A program made the position numbers and the translations under genes. Under the pieces are notes generated by a model that did no database searches, was not told where the DNA came from, and was given only the letters and a program-made list of their open reading frames with translations. A stretch of DNA of 64,000 nucleotides from Leuconostoc inhae (GTDB lineage: Bacteria > Bacillota > Bacilli > Lactobacillales > Lactobacillaceae), in the NCBI RefSeq assembly GCF_019656015.1, contig NZ_BPKW01000011.1:1-64000 (forward strand). Direction: 5' to 3'. Positions 30,182-38,118 of the stretch are shown here, piece after piece; within the stretch, counting starts at the first letter, position 1; each line of letters opens with the position of its first letter.

Positions 30182-31084
30182 TCATATAAAGCTAGTGAGT
30201 ATACCTAAGCATACGATTATAATCAGAACCAAAAACTCTCGTAGTCGAACTTTTTCTTGCAACACAACGCCTGAGATGACAACGCTAAATAATGATGTCA
30301 TATTTAAGAAAACCCATGCAATACTTGAGTTTTTACTTGACGTTGCTAATGTGAAAGATAATTGAGCAACAATTGTTAGTATTGCTCTTATACTGTACAA
30401 CATTAAAATATGTTTTGAAATTTTATTTTTACCGCCAGGTAGATATTTTTTGCTACGTAAAAGGGCAATTGATGTGATTAAAAATCGTAAATAGATTGTT
30501 AAAATAGTAAAAATAATTAATGCGTGAGTCGTTTTAATGTCGGTCACTAACCACGGTGATATTGCAGCCTGAATAACTAAAACGGGACCAATCAACCAAA
30601 AATACTTAAATAATGTTTGACTGTTATTGGTTGATTTTTGAGTCGTTGAATAAAATAACCAAATGACTAACAAGGTTGATACAATGGAGATAATATATGA
30701 ATGCCAGTTAAAATACCAAGTTGTTGCAAAAATACCTAGTGGAATAATAAAATCTGTTAATTTACTCAACAACACAGATTCCATGACTGTTACTTTTTTA
30801 AAGATAGCACTGTAGCCATATGCTACAGCCTGAACTAGTCCGGCATAAATTAATAAACGAAACATTAACAATGGCGTGAACGATAATCCAAAGCCATATC
30901 GCGCAACAACAATTCCCAATAGACCTGTGACCAATAACATGCTTAACAGGTTATTATAAAAATTGACAACCATAACAGAGCTTTTACGATAGCCCATCTG
31001 ATAGCGGTCAATCACTGTAATAACGCCGCGAGATAATGCTGATAAAACAGCAAAGAGTATTAAATATATTGCACTATTTTCCAT
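30182..31084 (-). CDS. DMT superfamily (EamA-like) transporter, cargo cluster
   Basis: A 300-residue protein with about ten hydrophobic helices. The C-terminal half has SIAWVFLNMTSLFSVVISG and VVLQEKVRLREFLVL, typical of EamA. It is not closely related to the EamA protein on the other strand. It is last of three genes after a class V aminotransferase and a histidine-triad protein, so it may move their substrate or product. Confidence 0.8.
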   Translation of the reverse strand: MENSAIYLILFAVLSALSRGVITVIDRYQMGYRKSSVMVVNFYNNLLSMLLVTGLLGIVVARYGFGLSFTPLLMFRLLIYAGLVQAVAYGYSAIFKKVTVMESVLLSKLTDFIIPLGIFATTWYFNWHSYIISIVSTLLVIWLFYSTTQKSTNNSQTLFKYFWLIGPVLVIQAAISPWLVTDIKTTHALIIFTILTIYLRFLITSIALLRSKKYLPGGKNKISKHILMLYSIRAILTIVAQLSFTLATSSKNSSIAWVFLNMTSLFSVVISGVVLQEKVRLREFLVLIIIVCLGILTSFI

Positions 31085-31107
31085 TGGGGGATTATCCTTC
31101 TCAAAGG

Positions 31108-31737
31108 CTAGACGTCTTTTTTCTCTGAAAAGAGGGGAATAAGCTTAGCTCTAGCGGCATTTAGAGTATCATATTCGGGGTATTTATTCCAATCAGCCAG
31201 CTCAGGACGATCAATAGCTTCAGCAGTTAATTTGCGAAGGTATTGTCGAGGAATTGGTTGATTAATTTGAAACATATAGGCTTCACTTTCTGTATTTTCG
31301 AAATATAAGTAGTGTCCTAATTCATAATATTTTGAAAATATGTCTGTAGGAGAGTTGAGTTTTATTGGATAAAGTCCCTCGGTTGCCATTGAATTAACCA
31401 AATTAATATTCAATGGTACAGCATGCGTGTGACCATGGTAACAAAGTTGTTCACCAGGTTGTACGTTACAATATCCTGCACGACCATGTTCATAAAAAAT
31501 AATTTGGCCATATGTATCAGTTAACTTTTCTCGAACTAATTGTTTCAGATCTATATATTCTTTTTGAAGTTCCGTTGGTAAGGAACCAATGCAATTATAG
31601 TGATCATTTGGAATAATAAGGGAGTAACCCTCAGTAATTTGTCCCAATGCTAACCAAACTGTAAAATTTTCCGTACGGTGATAAATTTCCATTTCGTTTT
31701 GACCACAAAATGTACAAAAATCTGTAATACTAGGCAT
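31108..31737 (-). CDS. Histidine-triad (HIT/GalT-like) protein with a CxxC knuckle
   Basis: A 209-residue protein. The C-x-x-C motif CTFCGQNE is at residues 8-14 and the triad-like HGHTHAVP near 107-114. It resembles HIT hydrolases and nucleotidyl transferases. The ATG at 31737 has AAGAGGT in the end of the upstream desulfurase gene, so translation is coupled. A further in-frame start upstream lies inside that gene and is rejected. The partner role in sulfur or nucleotide chemistry is speculation. Confidence 0.7.
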   Translation of the reverse strand: MPSITDFCTFCGQNEMEIYHRTENFTVWLALGQITEGYSLIIPNDHYNCIGSLPTELQKEYIDLKQLVREKLTDTYGQIIFYEHGRAGYCNVQPGEQLCYHGHTHAVPLNINLVNSMATEGLYPIKLNSPTDIFSKYYELGHYLYFENTESEAYMFQINQPIPRQYLRKLTAEAIDRPELADWNKYPEYDTLNAARAKLIPLFSEKKDV

Positions 31738-31741
31738 GTTT

Positions 31742-32946
31742 TTAAACCTCTTTTTTTTGGAAATCATAAATACTAGGATTTGAATATACGACTGGAATAT
31801 TAATATTTTTAACTTTATCAAGATCAGCAATTATTTGACCGATGTAATTAATGAAAATTTTGATTTCATCTTGCGTTGTGAAATGTGATAAGCTGATGCG
31901 GACACAACCAAAAGGGTTAGTTTTAATAAATTCATGAATAAATGGTGCACACATTAAACCAGAACGATTACTAATAGATGCATTATCGGCTAAGAAGGTG
32001 GATAAACGTGAAGGGATAATGCCATTAATGTTAAATGATACTATTCCGGAAGCGTTAGGGAGAGAATACAATGTTATTTCTTTAAAAGTAGAAAGTTGTT
32101 CAATTATTCTTCTTGTTTTAACATGTAAGTCCCGAGAAATATTTTCAATACCAATTCTATTTAAATAATTAATACCGTAATATAAAGAGCCAATCCCTAT
32201 CATGTTCATCGTGCCACTTTCATAGTGAAGTGGCGAACCAGCAGGCTGTACCAGTAATTCTGATAAAACTCCTGTGCCCCCAACCTTTATGGGTCTAATT
32301 TGAATTTCAGGATTGATGTAGTAACCGCCTACACCACTGATTCCTAGGAGGGCTTTATGTCCAGTAAAAGCAATAAAATCGGCTTTAATTACTTCATTAT
32401 CAATGTTAATGTGGCCGACTGTCTGAGAAGCATCAATCAAAAACCTGACGTTGGGATACTTTTGTAAACGACGTCCAATTGATTCTATATCTTGAATAGT
32501 CCCTGTAACATTTGAAGCGTGATTGACAATAACTAATCTCGTTTTAGTGGTTATCATATTAAAAATGTCATCAGGATTTATGGTTCCAATTTTATCAACA
32601 GGAACCCATGAAATTTCTACGGCACGTTCTTTTTCCAATCTTACTAACGGTCGAATTACTGAATTATGCTCGATTGCCGTAGATACAACATGATCCCCAA
32701 ATTTTAAGTATCCATCAATAATAGTATTCAAAGATTCAGTAGCATTGGAAGTAAAGACAATACTTGTTGGGAACTTAACATTTAGCAGTTTTGCCATTTT
32801 TTTCGTGTTTCAAACACAATATCTGTGTCTTCTGTACTAGTTGTACGCATTGCATTACCAGATGCATTCGTAATTAAATTATGAACACCATCAATAACCT
32901 CAGTAGGTTTTGGAAACGAAGTTGATGCATTGTCAAAATAAATCAT
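31742..32946 (-). pseudogene. Class V cysteine desulfurase-like gene, frameshifted at an A7 run
   Basis: The product would be a SufS/NifS-like PLP enzyme of about 400 residues. The N-terminus YFDNASTSFPKPTEV starts at 32946 with AAGGGGG upstream. The PLP lysine is in FTGHKALLGISG and the catalytic cysteine loop in RSGLMCAPFIHE. The reading frame breaks at 32797: VFETRKK runs into a stop after WQNC, while the next frame continues with MAKLLNVKF. The break is at seven A; one more A would restore it. A sequencing slip, transcriptional slippage or a true mutation are all possible. Confidence 0.75.
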
Positions 32947-33018
32947 GCGTTTAGCCCCCTTATTATTTAAATCATAATACCATGATAACCAATTCACATA
33001 AAAAAGTAAACTGTTTTA

Positions 33019-33050
33019 TGTAAATAGTGTAAGGATTTACATTATTTACA
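33019..33050 (-). promoter_or_regulatory. Inverted repeat upstream of the desulfurase cluster
   Basis: TGTAAATAGTGTAA and TTACATTATTTACA are reverse complements with one mismatch, with a 4-base centre. It lies about 75 bases upstream of the desulfurase start codon and looks like a two-fold operator. No regulator for it lies in the cluster. Confidence 0.55.
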
Positions 33051-33117
33051 ATTGTGAATCAATAAATTGTATAGACAAAATAATCAGTTATTACCTAATA
33101 TTTCAAAAACATTTAAA

Positions 33118-33530
33118 GTGGTGCGGATTTTCCTGAGTGGTCGATTTTACGTTACTCGACGCTAACCGCAATTTTAGGTGTTTGTTCAGTGATTGTGGTA
33201 TTAGTTGTTGCGACAGCAGCAGGTTGGTTAAAAGTCCCAACCATCACACAAGTGAGCGGTGTTAAAAATGCGTTGGTCTATATGATTACGTTAGCTGGAG
33301 TTATTGCAGTATTTGCTTGGAATATGGGGAATCGCGTGATTGGTGCAATAAACGGTATTTTATTTATGAACTTAGTGCCAATTGTGGCATTTGTTATCAT
33401 AATTATCAATGGCTATAAGGTCTCAGGTTTTGAAATTATTGGCTGCTTGATCACAATCAGTGCGTTAATTGGTAATAATAGTTATAATCGCTATGTTGCA
33501 CATAAGAAGTTGACTATAGTCAAAAATTAA
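33118..33530 (+). pseudogene. EamA 3'-end fragment 1
   Basis: 413 bases that match the last 413 bases of the intact EamA gene (29694-30106) without gaps and with few substitutions. The 5' part of the gene is missing, and the reading frame remains open for 113 residues. The homology begins abruptly at GTGGTGCGG, after the operator of the cargo cluster. It ends with the same stop codon. Confidence 0.85.
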
Positions 33531-33610
33531 ATAGAAAATCGCTCTGAGATAATACTTTTTTTACAAAAAAGTATTGACCTACGTATGCCATATATGTTTA
33601 AATAATACCT

Positions 33611-33700
33611 ATGTTTAATGCTGTTTGCAGAAGTTTGGGAACGCAACAATCCGGACGTATTGCTAATGCTTTGGCTGGGGCAGTTTCATTATTAATTTGA
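33611..33700 (+). CDS. Small cysteine-containing peptide, possibly bacteriocin-like
   Basis: A 29-residue frame beginning MFNAVCRSLG and ending with a small hydrophobic stretch (ALAGAVSLLI). A TTGACC hexamer lies upstream, preceded by an AATACTTTTTT/AAAAAAGTATT hairpin. The stop codon is followed by GAGG, which is the ribosome binding site of the 122-residue gene. No good ribosome binding site precedes this ATG. It could be a real small peptide or the end of a lost gene. Confidence 0.35.
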   Translation: MFNAVCRSLGTQQSGRIANALAGAVSLLI

Positions 33701-33709
33701 GGTATATAA

Positions 33710-34078
33710 ATGTTAGAAGATGTTAGATTACAAGGGCAAATATTAATGGAAATGGCAACATTTTTAGGGGATTCGTATATCAAACCAGTATCAATAGCAC
33801 TTGTTATACAGGACCTTGGAGGCACTGAGGAGACTTTTTTAAATGTACTAACAAAAACACATCAGTTAGTACATAATAATGACATTAGTAAATATAGTAT
33901 AGCTGATTTTAAAACTTTTTATCAGGAATTAGAGCCAGAAGTGTTTAAGAATGTTCATGATGTTACCATTGTTAAGGTATTGAATGGATTGGCAAGTATT
34001 TACATTCCTGATTTATATCCAATTGCTAAGCATCTAACAACAACATTTCAACTTGATAATAAGCTGCCTGGCATTTAG
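33710..34078 (+). CDS. Hypothetical helical protein, possible immunity-type partner
   Basis: A 122-residue protein that I do not recognise. It is without membrane segment or cysteine and looks wholly helical (for example TFLNVLTKTHQLVHNNDISK, FKTFYQELEPEVFKNVHDV). GAGG lies 7 bases before the ATG. It follows a 29-residue peptide and ends at a terminator. The size and arrangement resemble peptide/immunity pairs; this is an inference. Confidence 0.6.
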   Translation: MLEDVRLQGQILMEMATFLGDSYIKPVSIALVIQDLGGTEETFLNVLTKTHQLVHNNDISKYSIADFKTFYQELEPEVFKNVHDVTIVKVLNGLASIYIPDLYPIAKHLTTTFQLDNKLPGI

Positions 34079-34088
34079 ACCATAAAAT

Positions 34089-34112
34089 CCCTATAAATCA
34101 TAGGGTTTTTTT
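34089..34112 (+). terminator. Terminator after the 122-residue gene
   Basis: CCCTAT pairs with ATAGGG over a 5-base loop, followed by seven T. Confidence 0.75.
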
Positions 34113-34253
34113 GTGAAATCATATTGCTCTTAATTAAATAGTTCGAACTGATGCCTTGGTTATTTTACAAGGTCACAATTGAGATTTTAATTCTTTTCTA
34201 GAAAGAAAATAATCTGAGAGGTCAGTGTAAGAACAGTTTTATTCTAATTATGC

Positions 34254-34390
34254 TATAATTAAGACATAAGAAAAAGCACGTGCTAGGAACACGTACTTTT
34301 TAAATCACAAACCCGCTTAGGCGTTGGTGGTAGTTAAATTTTATAAAGAATTTTAACCCCTAGTACTCACTCAAAGTTAAGGGGTTTTTG
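34254..34390 (+). ncRNA. Candidate antitoxin RNA of a type I toxin-antitoxin locus
   Basis: TGCTATAAT is an extended -10 (34251-34259). A transcript of about 125 bases would contain a hairpin (AAAAAGCACGTG with CACGTACTTTTT) and end at AACCCC/GGGGTT with TTTTT at 34385. It converges on the minus-strand small-peptide mRNA and shares its terminator. The repeat TTAGGCGTTGGTG at 34317-34329 has its inverse copy in the 5' leader of the opposite mRNA. Confidence 0.5.
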
Positions 34391-34436
34391 TTTGGCTATT
34401 TTTTAGCCTTGTCAATCACGGCTATGAGTAGTTCAA

Positions 34437-34490
34437 CTACTTTCGTAGCAATGCTGTAACCAAAACAATTACCGTGGTCCAGAAGACCAT
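34437..34490 (-). CDS. Candidate type I toxin peptide (17 residues)
   Basis: MVFWTTVIVLVTALLRK is one hydrophobic segment with a basic end, as in small membrane toxins. AAAGGA lies about 11 bases upstream. A 10-residue leader frame MSNTFSYMKG (34531-34499) with a strong GGAGGTG stands before it in the same mRNA, whose promoter has TATACT at 34591-34586. The mRNA would end at the shared AACCCC/GGGGTT hairpin. A truncated second copy of the locus lies at 48.5 kb. The true toxin frame is not certain. Confidence 0.45.
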   Translation of the reverse strand: MVFWTTVIVLVTALLRK

Positions 34491-34649
34491 GTTGGGTGTT
34501 ATCCTTTCATATAACTAAAAGTATTGCTCATTAGCACCACCTCCAGCTATCAGACTCACCAACGCCCTAACTTGCTTGCCTGTATAGTATATCATATGTT
34601 TAGTCCCCCCAAAAAAGTCTATAATCGTTTGCAAACAAAAAATATGCTT

Positions 34650-34766
34650 CTAAGTCAATAGTTCGGACTGTGACTTTGTATAACTAATATCGTTTGGCTA
34701 GTTAGTGTGCCCTAAAATGATAAACGAATCAGTGCTGTGCATCGCATAATTGAACTATTGACTTAG
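34650..34766. repeat. MITE-like or IS-derived element of 117 bp
   Basis: Perfect 15-bp terminal inverted repeats CTAAGTCAATAGTTC (34650-34664) and GAACTATTGACTTAG (34752-34766) enclose an AT-rich non-coding stretch. It stands between the toxin locus and EamA fragment 2. The end sequence CTCCTAAGTCAAT recurs at 48610-48622, where it truncates a copy of the toxin. Confidence 0.65.
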
Positions 34767-34771
34767 GAGTA

Positions 34772-35082
34772 CGACAGCAGCAGGTTGGTTAAAAGTACCA
34801 ACCATGACCCAAGTAAGCGGTGTTAAAAATGCGTTGGTCTATATGATTATGTTAGCCGGGGTTATTGCAGTATTTGCTTGGAATATGGGGAATCGGGTGA
34901 TTGGCCCTATAAATGGTATTTTATTTATGAACTTAGTGCCAATTGTGGCGTTTATTATCATGATTATCAACGGTTATAAGGTCTCAGCTTTTGAAATTAT
35001 TGGGTGTTTGATTACAATCAGTGCGTTAATTGGTAATAATAGGTATGTTGCCAATAAAAAATCGAATATAGTCAAAAAATAA
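34772..35082 (+). pseudogene. EamA 3'-end fragment 2
   Basis: It matches the EamA gene from base 29787 to its stop with a 9-base deletion near the end and scattered substitutions. The homology begins 5 bases after the MITE-like element. The bases after the stop (TAAATAGAAAA) agree with fragment 1 better than with the intact gene. Confidence 0.8.
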
Positions 35083-35206
35083 ATAGAAAAGTGTTTATTT
35101 TGAAATGCGTAAGATGAGCGTGTAATAATAATTAAAAAACAGGCACCCAATTTTTAAGGGAACCTGTTCTTTCTTTTAGATAGCGATGAGCATGTTTAAA
35201 TAATCA

Positions 35207-35244
35207 CTAAAGCCAGCTAAAAAAGTGTTTTTAGCTGGCTTTAG
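35207..35244. terminator. 17-bp terminator overlapping the stop codon of a small peptide gene
   Basis: CTAAAGCCAGCTAAAAA pairs with TTTTTAGCTGGCTTTAG over AGTG. On the minus strand its arm contains the last codons and stop of the 22-residue frame. Confidence 0.75.
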
Positions 35245-35299
35245 GAATGTGCCACAACATTGCTGCGGCTGTAGCTGCTCCAAAAACGATAATTGGCAT
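35231..35299 (-). CDS. 22-residue hydrophobic peptide
   Basis: A frame starting MPIIVFGAATAAAMLW and ending with HIPKAS, with AAAGGAG 8-10 bases upstream. Stop codon and terminator overlap. It stands alone, divergent from the NatAB-like exporter. It may be a signalling peptide, small membrane protein or type I toxin. The good ribosome binding site and terminator argue for a real gene. Confidence 0.5.
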   Translation of the reverse strand: MPIIVFGAATAAAMLWHIPKAS

Positions 35300-35434
35300 G
35301 GTATCAAATCTCCTTTACCTAGATTTGATAGTTACATAGCTTGTTAAGCATACCATCTGAATTTCATTATCGATTTTTTTCACAAAAAGTGCAATAATAA
35401 GTTGTGTAATATATTAAAAAAATAGGAATTGATA

Positions 35435-36670
35435 ATGTTTAAAAGAATTAAAACCATAGCTTGGCAAGTTTTTAAAACTAAAATTGTGAAAATATCATAT
35501 TATTGGATGATTTTTGCACCAGTCATATTACTGATTGTTATTTTTGGTCTAACTCAGTACTTAAGTCAAGATGCTAAAGATAAAAAACCATATGTGGCTA
35601 TTAGTGCGCCAGAATCTTTAAAAAAGCAACTTTTAAATAAACATGCAAGCTCATATCATCTTGAATATGTCAAAGCAGATGATAATTTATTAAATGTATT
35701 AGTTAAAGATGGTGGTTCCATAGATGCAGCTATTAAAATATCCAATAATTTTGATAGCGTTTCTATCATTCGAAATACTTATTCTGATAAGGCATTTCCA
35801 GAAACGGCTATTAAACAAGATATTAATGCATTAAAGATTAACTTTGAAGCAAAAAAGCAAAATCTATCTGTTAACAAACTTAATCAACTGTTTTCGCCAC
35901 CAAATTATGATATGACGGTTGTTTCAAGTGATAATGATGTTTCAAATAATAGTTTTAATGGGTTAAGTGATGTTCAGATGTTTAGTAACATTTGTACGAT
36001 TATAATTTTTGTTCTTATAGGTAGTTATATTAACATTATTAGCTCAGAAATAGGACGTGAAAAAGGTGGACATGTTATTGAATCAGTTTTGTCCGCTGTT
36101 TCAGCGAAAGTTCAATTTGCTGGGAAAATTTTAGGTACTATATATTTGTTGATATTTCAACTGCTTTGTTATCTATTAATAGTCATCGCTGTAAAAATAT
36201 TAAATCCGGTACTGCATGTTAATCATTTTGTGTCAGCAGATATCTTGAAAAATATTTCTTATCAGTATATTATTATTTCTATTACTCTTATGGTGATAGC
36301 CCTACTGACATATGTTTTATTAGCAGCATTATTGGCATCATTAGTCTCAAAAGTAGAGGATATTCCTCAGGTTACGAACCTGTCATCACTTCTATTGTTA
36401 GTGCCTTATGGGATTAGTTTAGCTGGTTCAATGATGCCTAATAATGTGATAATAAAAATACTATCGTTTTTGCCATTCGCATCTCAAAACATTATGCCTA
36501 TGCGCATTGCTAGTCACGCAACAAGTTATTTAGCAGGCTATATAGCAATTAGTATATCTATTGTATGCGTTTTAGTTTTGTATTGGATAGCTAGTAATGT
36601 TTATGCTAACTATGCTTTAAACTTTGATAATAAAAATATTATTCGGAAAATATGGCAATTAATCTCTTAG
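35435..36670 (+). CDS. ABC-2 type permease (NatB-like)
   Basis: A 411-residue membrane protein with one N-terminal helix, an extracellular domain of about 150 residues and six C-terminal helices, as in NatB/ABC-2 exporters. The ATG at 35435 has AGGA 7 bases upstream; a TTG two codons before it is not needed. The ATPase gene follows 16 bases after it, which is the reverse of the usual natA-natB order. Cargo is unknown; Na+ export or peptide export are family functions. Confidence 0.8.
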   Translation: MFKRIKTIAWQVFKTKIVKISYYWMIFAPVILLIVIFGLTQYLSQDAKDKKPYVAISAPESLKKQLLNKHASSYHLEYVKADDNLLNVLVKDGGSIDAAIKISNNFDSVSIIRNTYSDKAFPETAIKQDINALKINFEAKKQNLSVNKLNQLFSPPNYDMTVVSSDNDVSNNSFNGLSDVQMFSNICTIIIFVLIGSYINIISSEIGREKGGHVIESVLSAVSAKVQFAGKILGTIYLLIFQLLCYLLIVIAVKILNPVLHVNHFVSADILKNISYQYIIISITLMVIALLTYVLLAALLASLVSKVEDIPQVTNLSSLLLLVPYGISLAGSMMPNNVIIKILSFLPFASQNIMPMRIASHATSYLAGYIAISISIVCVLVLYWIASNVYANYALNFDNKNIIRKIWQLIS

Positions 36671-36686
36671 TCAAAAAGGTGACCTT

Positions 36687-37571
36687 ATGACAGTATTAAA
36701 AATTAATAATGTAACTAAAAAATTTGATAATCATACTGTTGTTGACCAATTATCGCTAGATCTCGAAAAAGGAGAGGTATTGGGGTTGATTGGCCAAAAT
36801 GGCGCAGGAAAGTCAACTACTTTCAAAATGATACTAAATTTTTTAAAACCTGATTCAGGAAGCATCTATTTTAATGACCATCAATTAAGTTATAAAGATT
36901 TGGATAATGTTGGATTTTTACCAGAGGAACGTGGTGTTTATGAGGAACAAAAAATTAGCGTAGGCATAAAATATATGGCTAAACTTCATGGCTATTACGA
37001 GTCTGATATTGATGACAAAATAGATTTTTGGATGGAAAAATTACAGGTAAAAGGAAAAAAAAATGACAGAATAAAAACATTATCTAAGGGTAATCAACAA
37101 AAAGTACAGTTGATTTCATCTTTTATTCATGAACCAAAATTGTTGATTCTTGATGAACCTTTTTCAGGACTTGATCCAGTTAATTCAGATCTATTGATAA
37201 CATCTATAGAATATATAAGAAATAAAGGGGCTGCCATCATTTTTTCATCACATGATATGCGTAATGTCAACTTATTATCTGATAAGATAATGATGTTAAA
37301 AAATGGGAAAACAATCTTAAATGGGAAAACAAATACAATTCGTAGTAATTTTGGTAAAAAAATATTATATATAGAAGGTAATTTCAAAAATTCAGACTTT
37401 ATGAATTTAAATGCCAAGCAAGATGATGAAGGGTTTATGATTACCTTTGACAATGAACAAGAAGCAAAATTATTTTTAGAAAAGCAACTCAAACAACGCA
37501 TTGTCACTGGATACCGCCTACAGACGCCAACATTAGATGATATATTTAGACAAATTATTTTGTCTAAATAA
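36687..37571 (+). CDS. ABC transporter ATP-binding protein (NatA-like)
   Basis: A 294-residue ATPase: Walker A GQNGAGKST at about 38, signature LSKGNQQKVQ near 133, Walker B LLILDEPFSGLDP near 152, and a DUF4162-type C-terminal domain. AAGGTGA precedes the ATG. It powers the upstream permease. Confidence 0.9.
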   Translation: MTVLKINNVTKKFDNHTVVDQLSLDLEKGEVLGLIGQNGAGKSTTFKMILNFLKPDSGSIYFNDHQLSYKDLDNVGFLPEERGVYEEQKISVGIKYMAKLHGYYESDIDDKIDFWMEKLQVKGKKNDRIKTLSKGNQQKVQLISSFIHEPKLLILDEPFSGLDPVNSDLLITSIEYIRNKGAAIIFSSHDMRNVNLLSDKIMMLKNGKTILNGKTNTIRSNFGKKILYIEGNFKNSDFMNLNAKQDDEGFMITFDNEQEAKLFLEKQLKQRIVTGYRLQTPTLDDIFRQIILSK

Positions 37572-37604
37572 TCATCGTGGTACTGTATAAATTAGAAAGA
37601 AATC

Positions 37605-37652
37605 AAAATACCGTGTAGCCTGAAAGTTAATGTTCAGACTACACGGTATTTT
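37605..37652. terminator. Terminator after the NatAB-like unit
   Basis: A 14-bp stem (37605-37618 with 37639-37652) with an inner 5-bp stem, ending TTTT. Confidence 0.85.
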
Positions 37653-37698
37653 ATGATGTCACTGTATGTGTTATTTTCTTAATTAATCATATTGTGTC

Positions 37699-37881
37699 TT
37701 AAATTTTTTCTTGAATAATGTCAGCAATAGCAGAGCCAGATAAGCTGGCACTGATTAATAAAGCTAAAATAATGCAAAAAATAGTACTGTTAGTTAGTTC
37801 GCTTGAGCAAAAAAATAGATAACTGCCGGTTAATAATGTTAATAAGCCACTTATAGTTATACGGAAAAGAAATGAGGTCAT
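37699..37881 (-). CDS. Small membrane protein, unknown function
   Basis: About 60 residues from the ATG at 37881, which has GGAAAG 7 bases upstream; ten more codons are open before it without a ribosome binding site. Two hydrophobic segments (ISGLLTLLTGSYLFF and FCIILALLISASLSG). I do not recognise it. Confidence 0.5.
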   Translation of the reverse strand: MTSFLFRITISGLLTLLTGSYLFFCSSELTNSTIFCIILALLISASLSGSAIADIIQEKI

Positions 37882-38118
37882 ACGGTTACTTTCCAATCGC
37901 TGTTTTATCATAAAATAGTATTTATTCGTGAATTTTATATCAAGTAGACAAAACTGTTAATACCATTAAATCATAATTATTTAAAATATACTTAAATTTT
38001 GCATATAAAATCACAATATCTCGTCTTTGTAGCCACTTTAGGTATAAATTTACAGCAAACATTGATATAATATTACTATTGGTTTTTTGACGAACGCATT
38101 ACAAAGGAGAAAAAAGAC

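Noticed and set aside
34134-34160. tRNA-like TTCGAAC sequence
   Set aside because: No cloverleaf can be built around it; the bases resemble the end motif of the 117-bp element.
37127-37507. 126-residue minus-strand frame in the NatA-like ATPase gene
   Set aside because: It is fully antisense to a gene with all ABC motifs and has no ribosome binding site.
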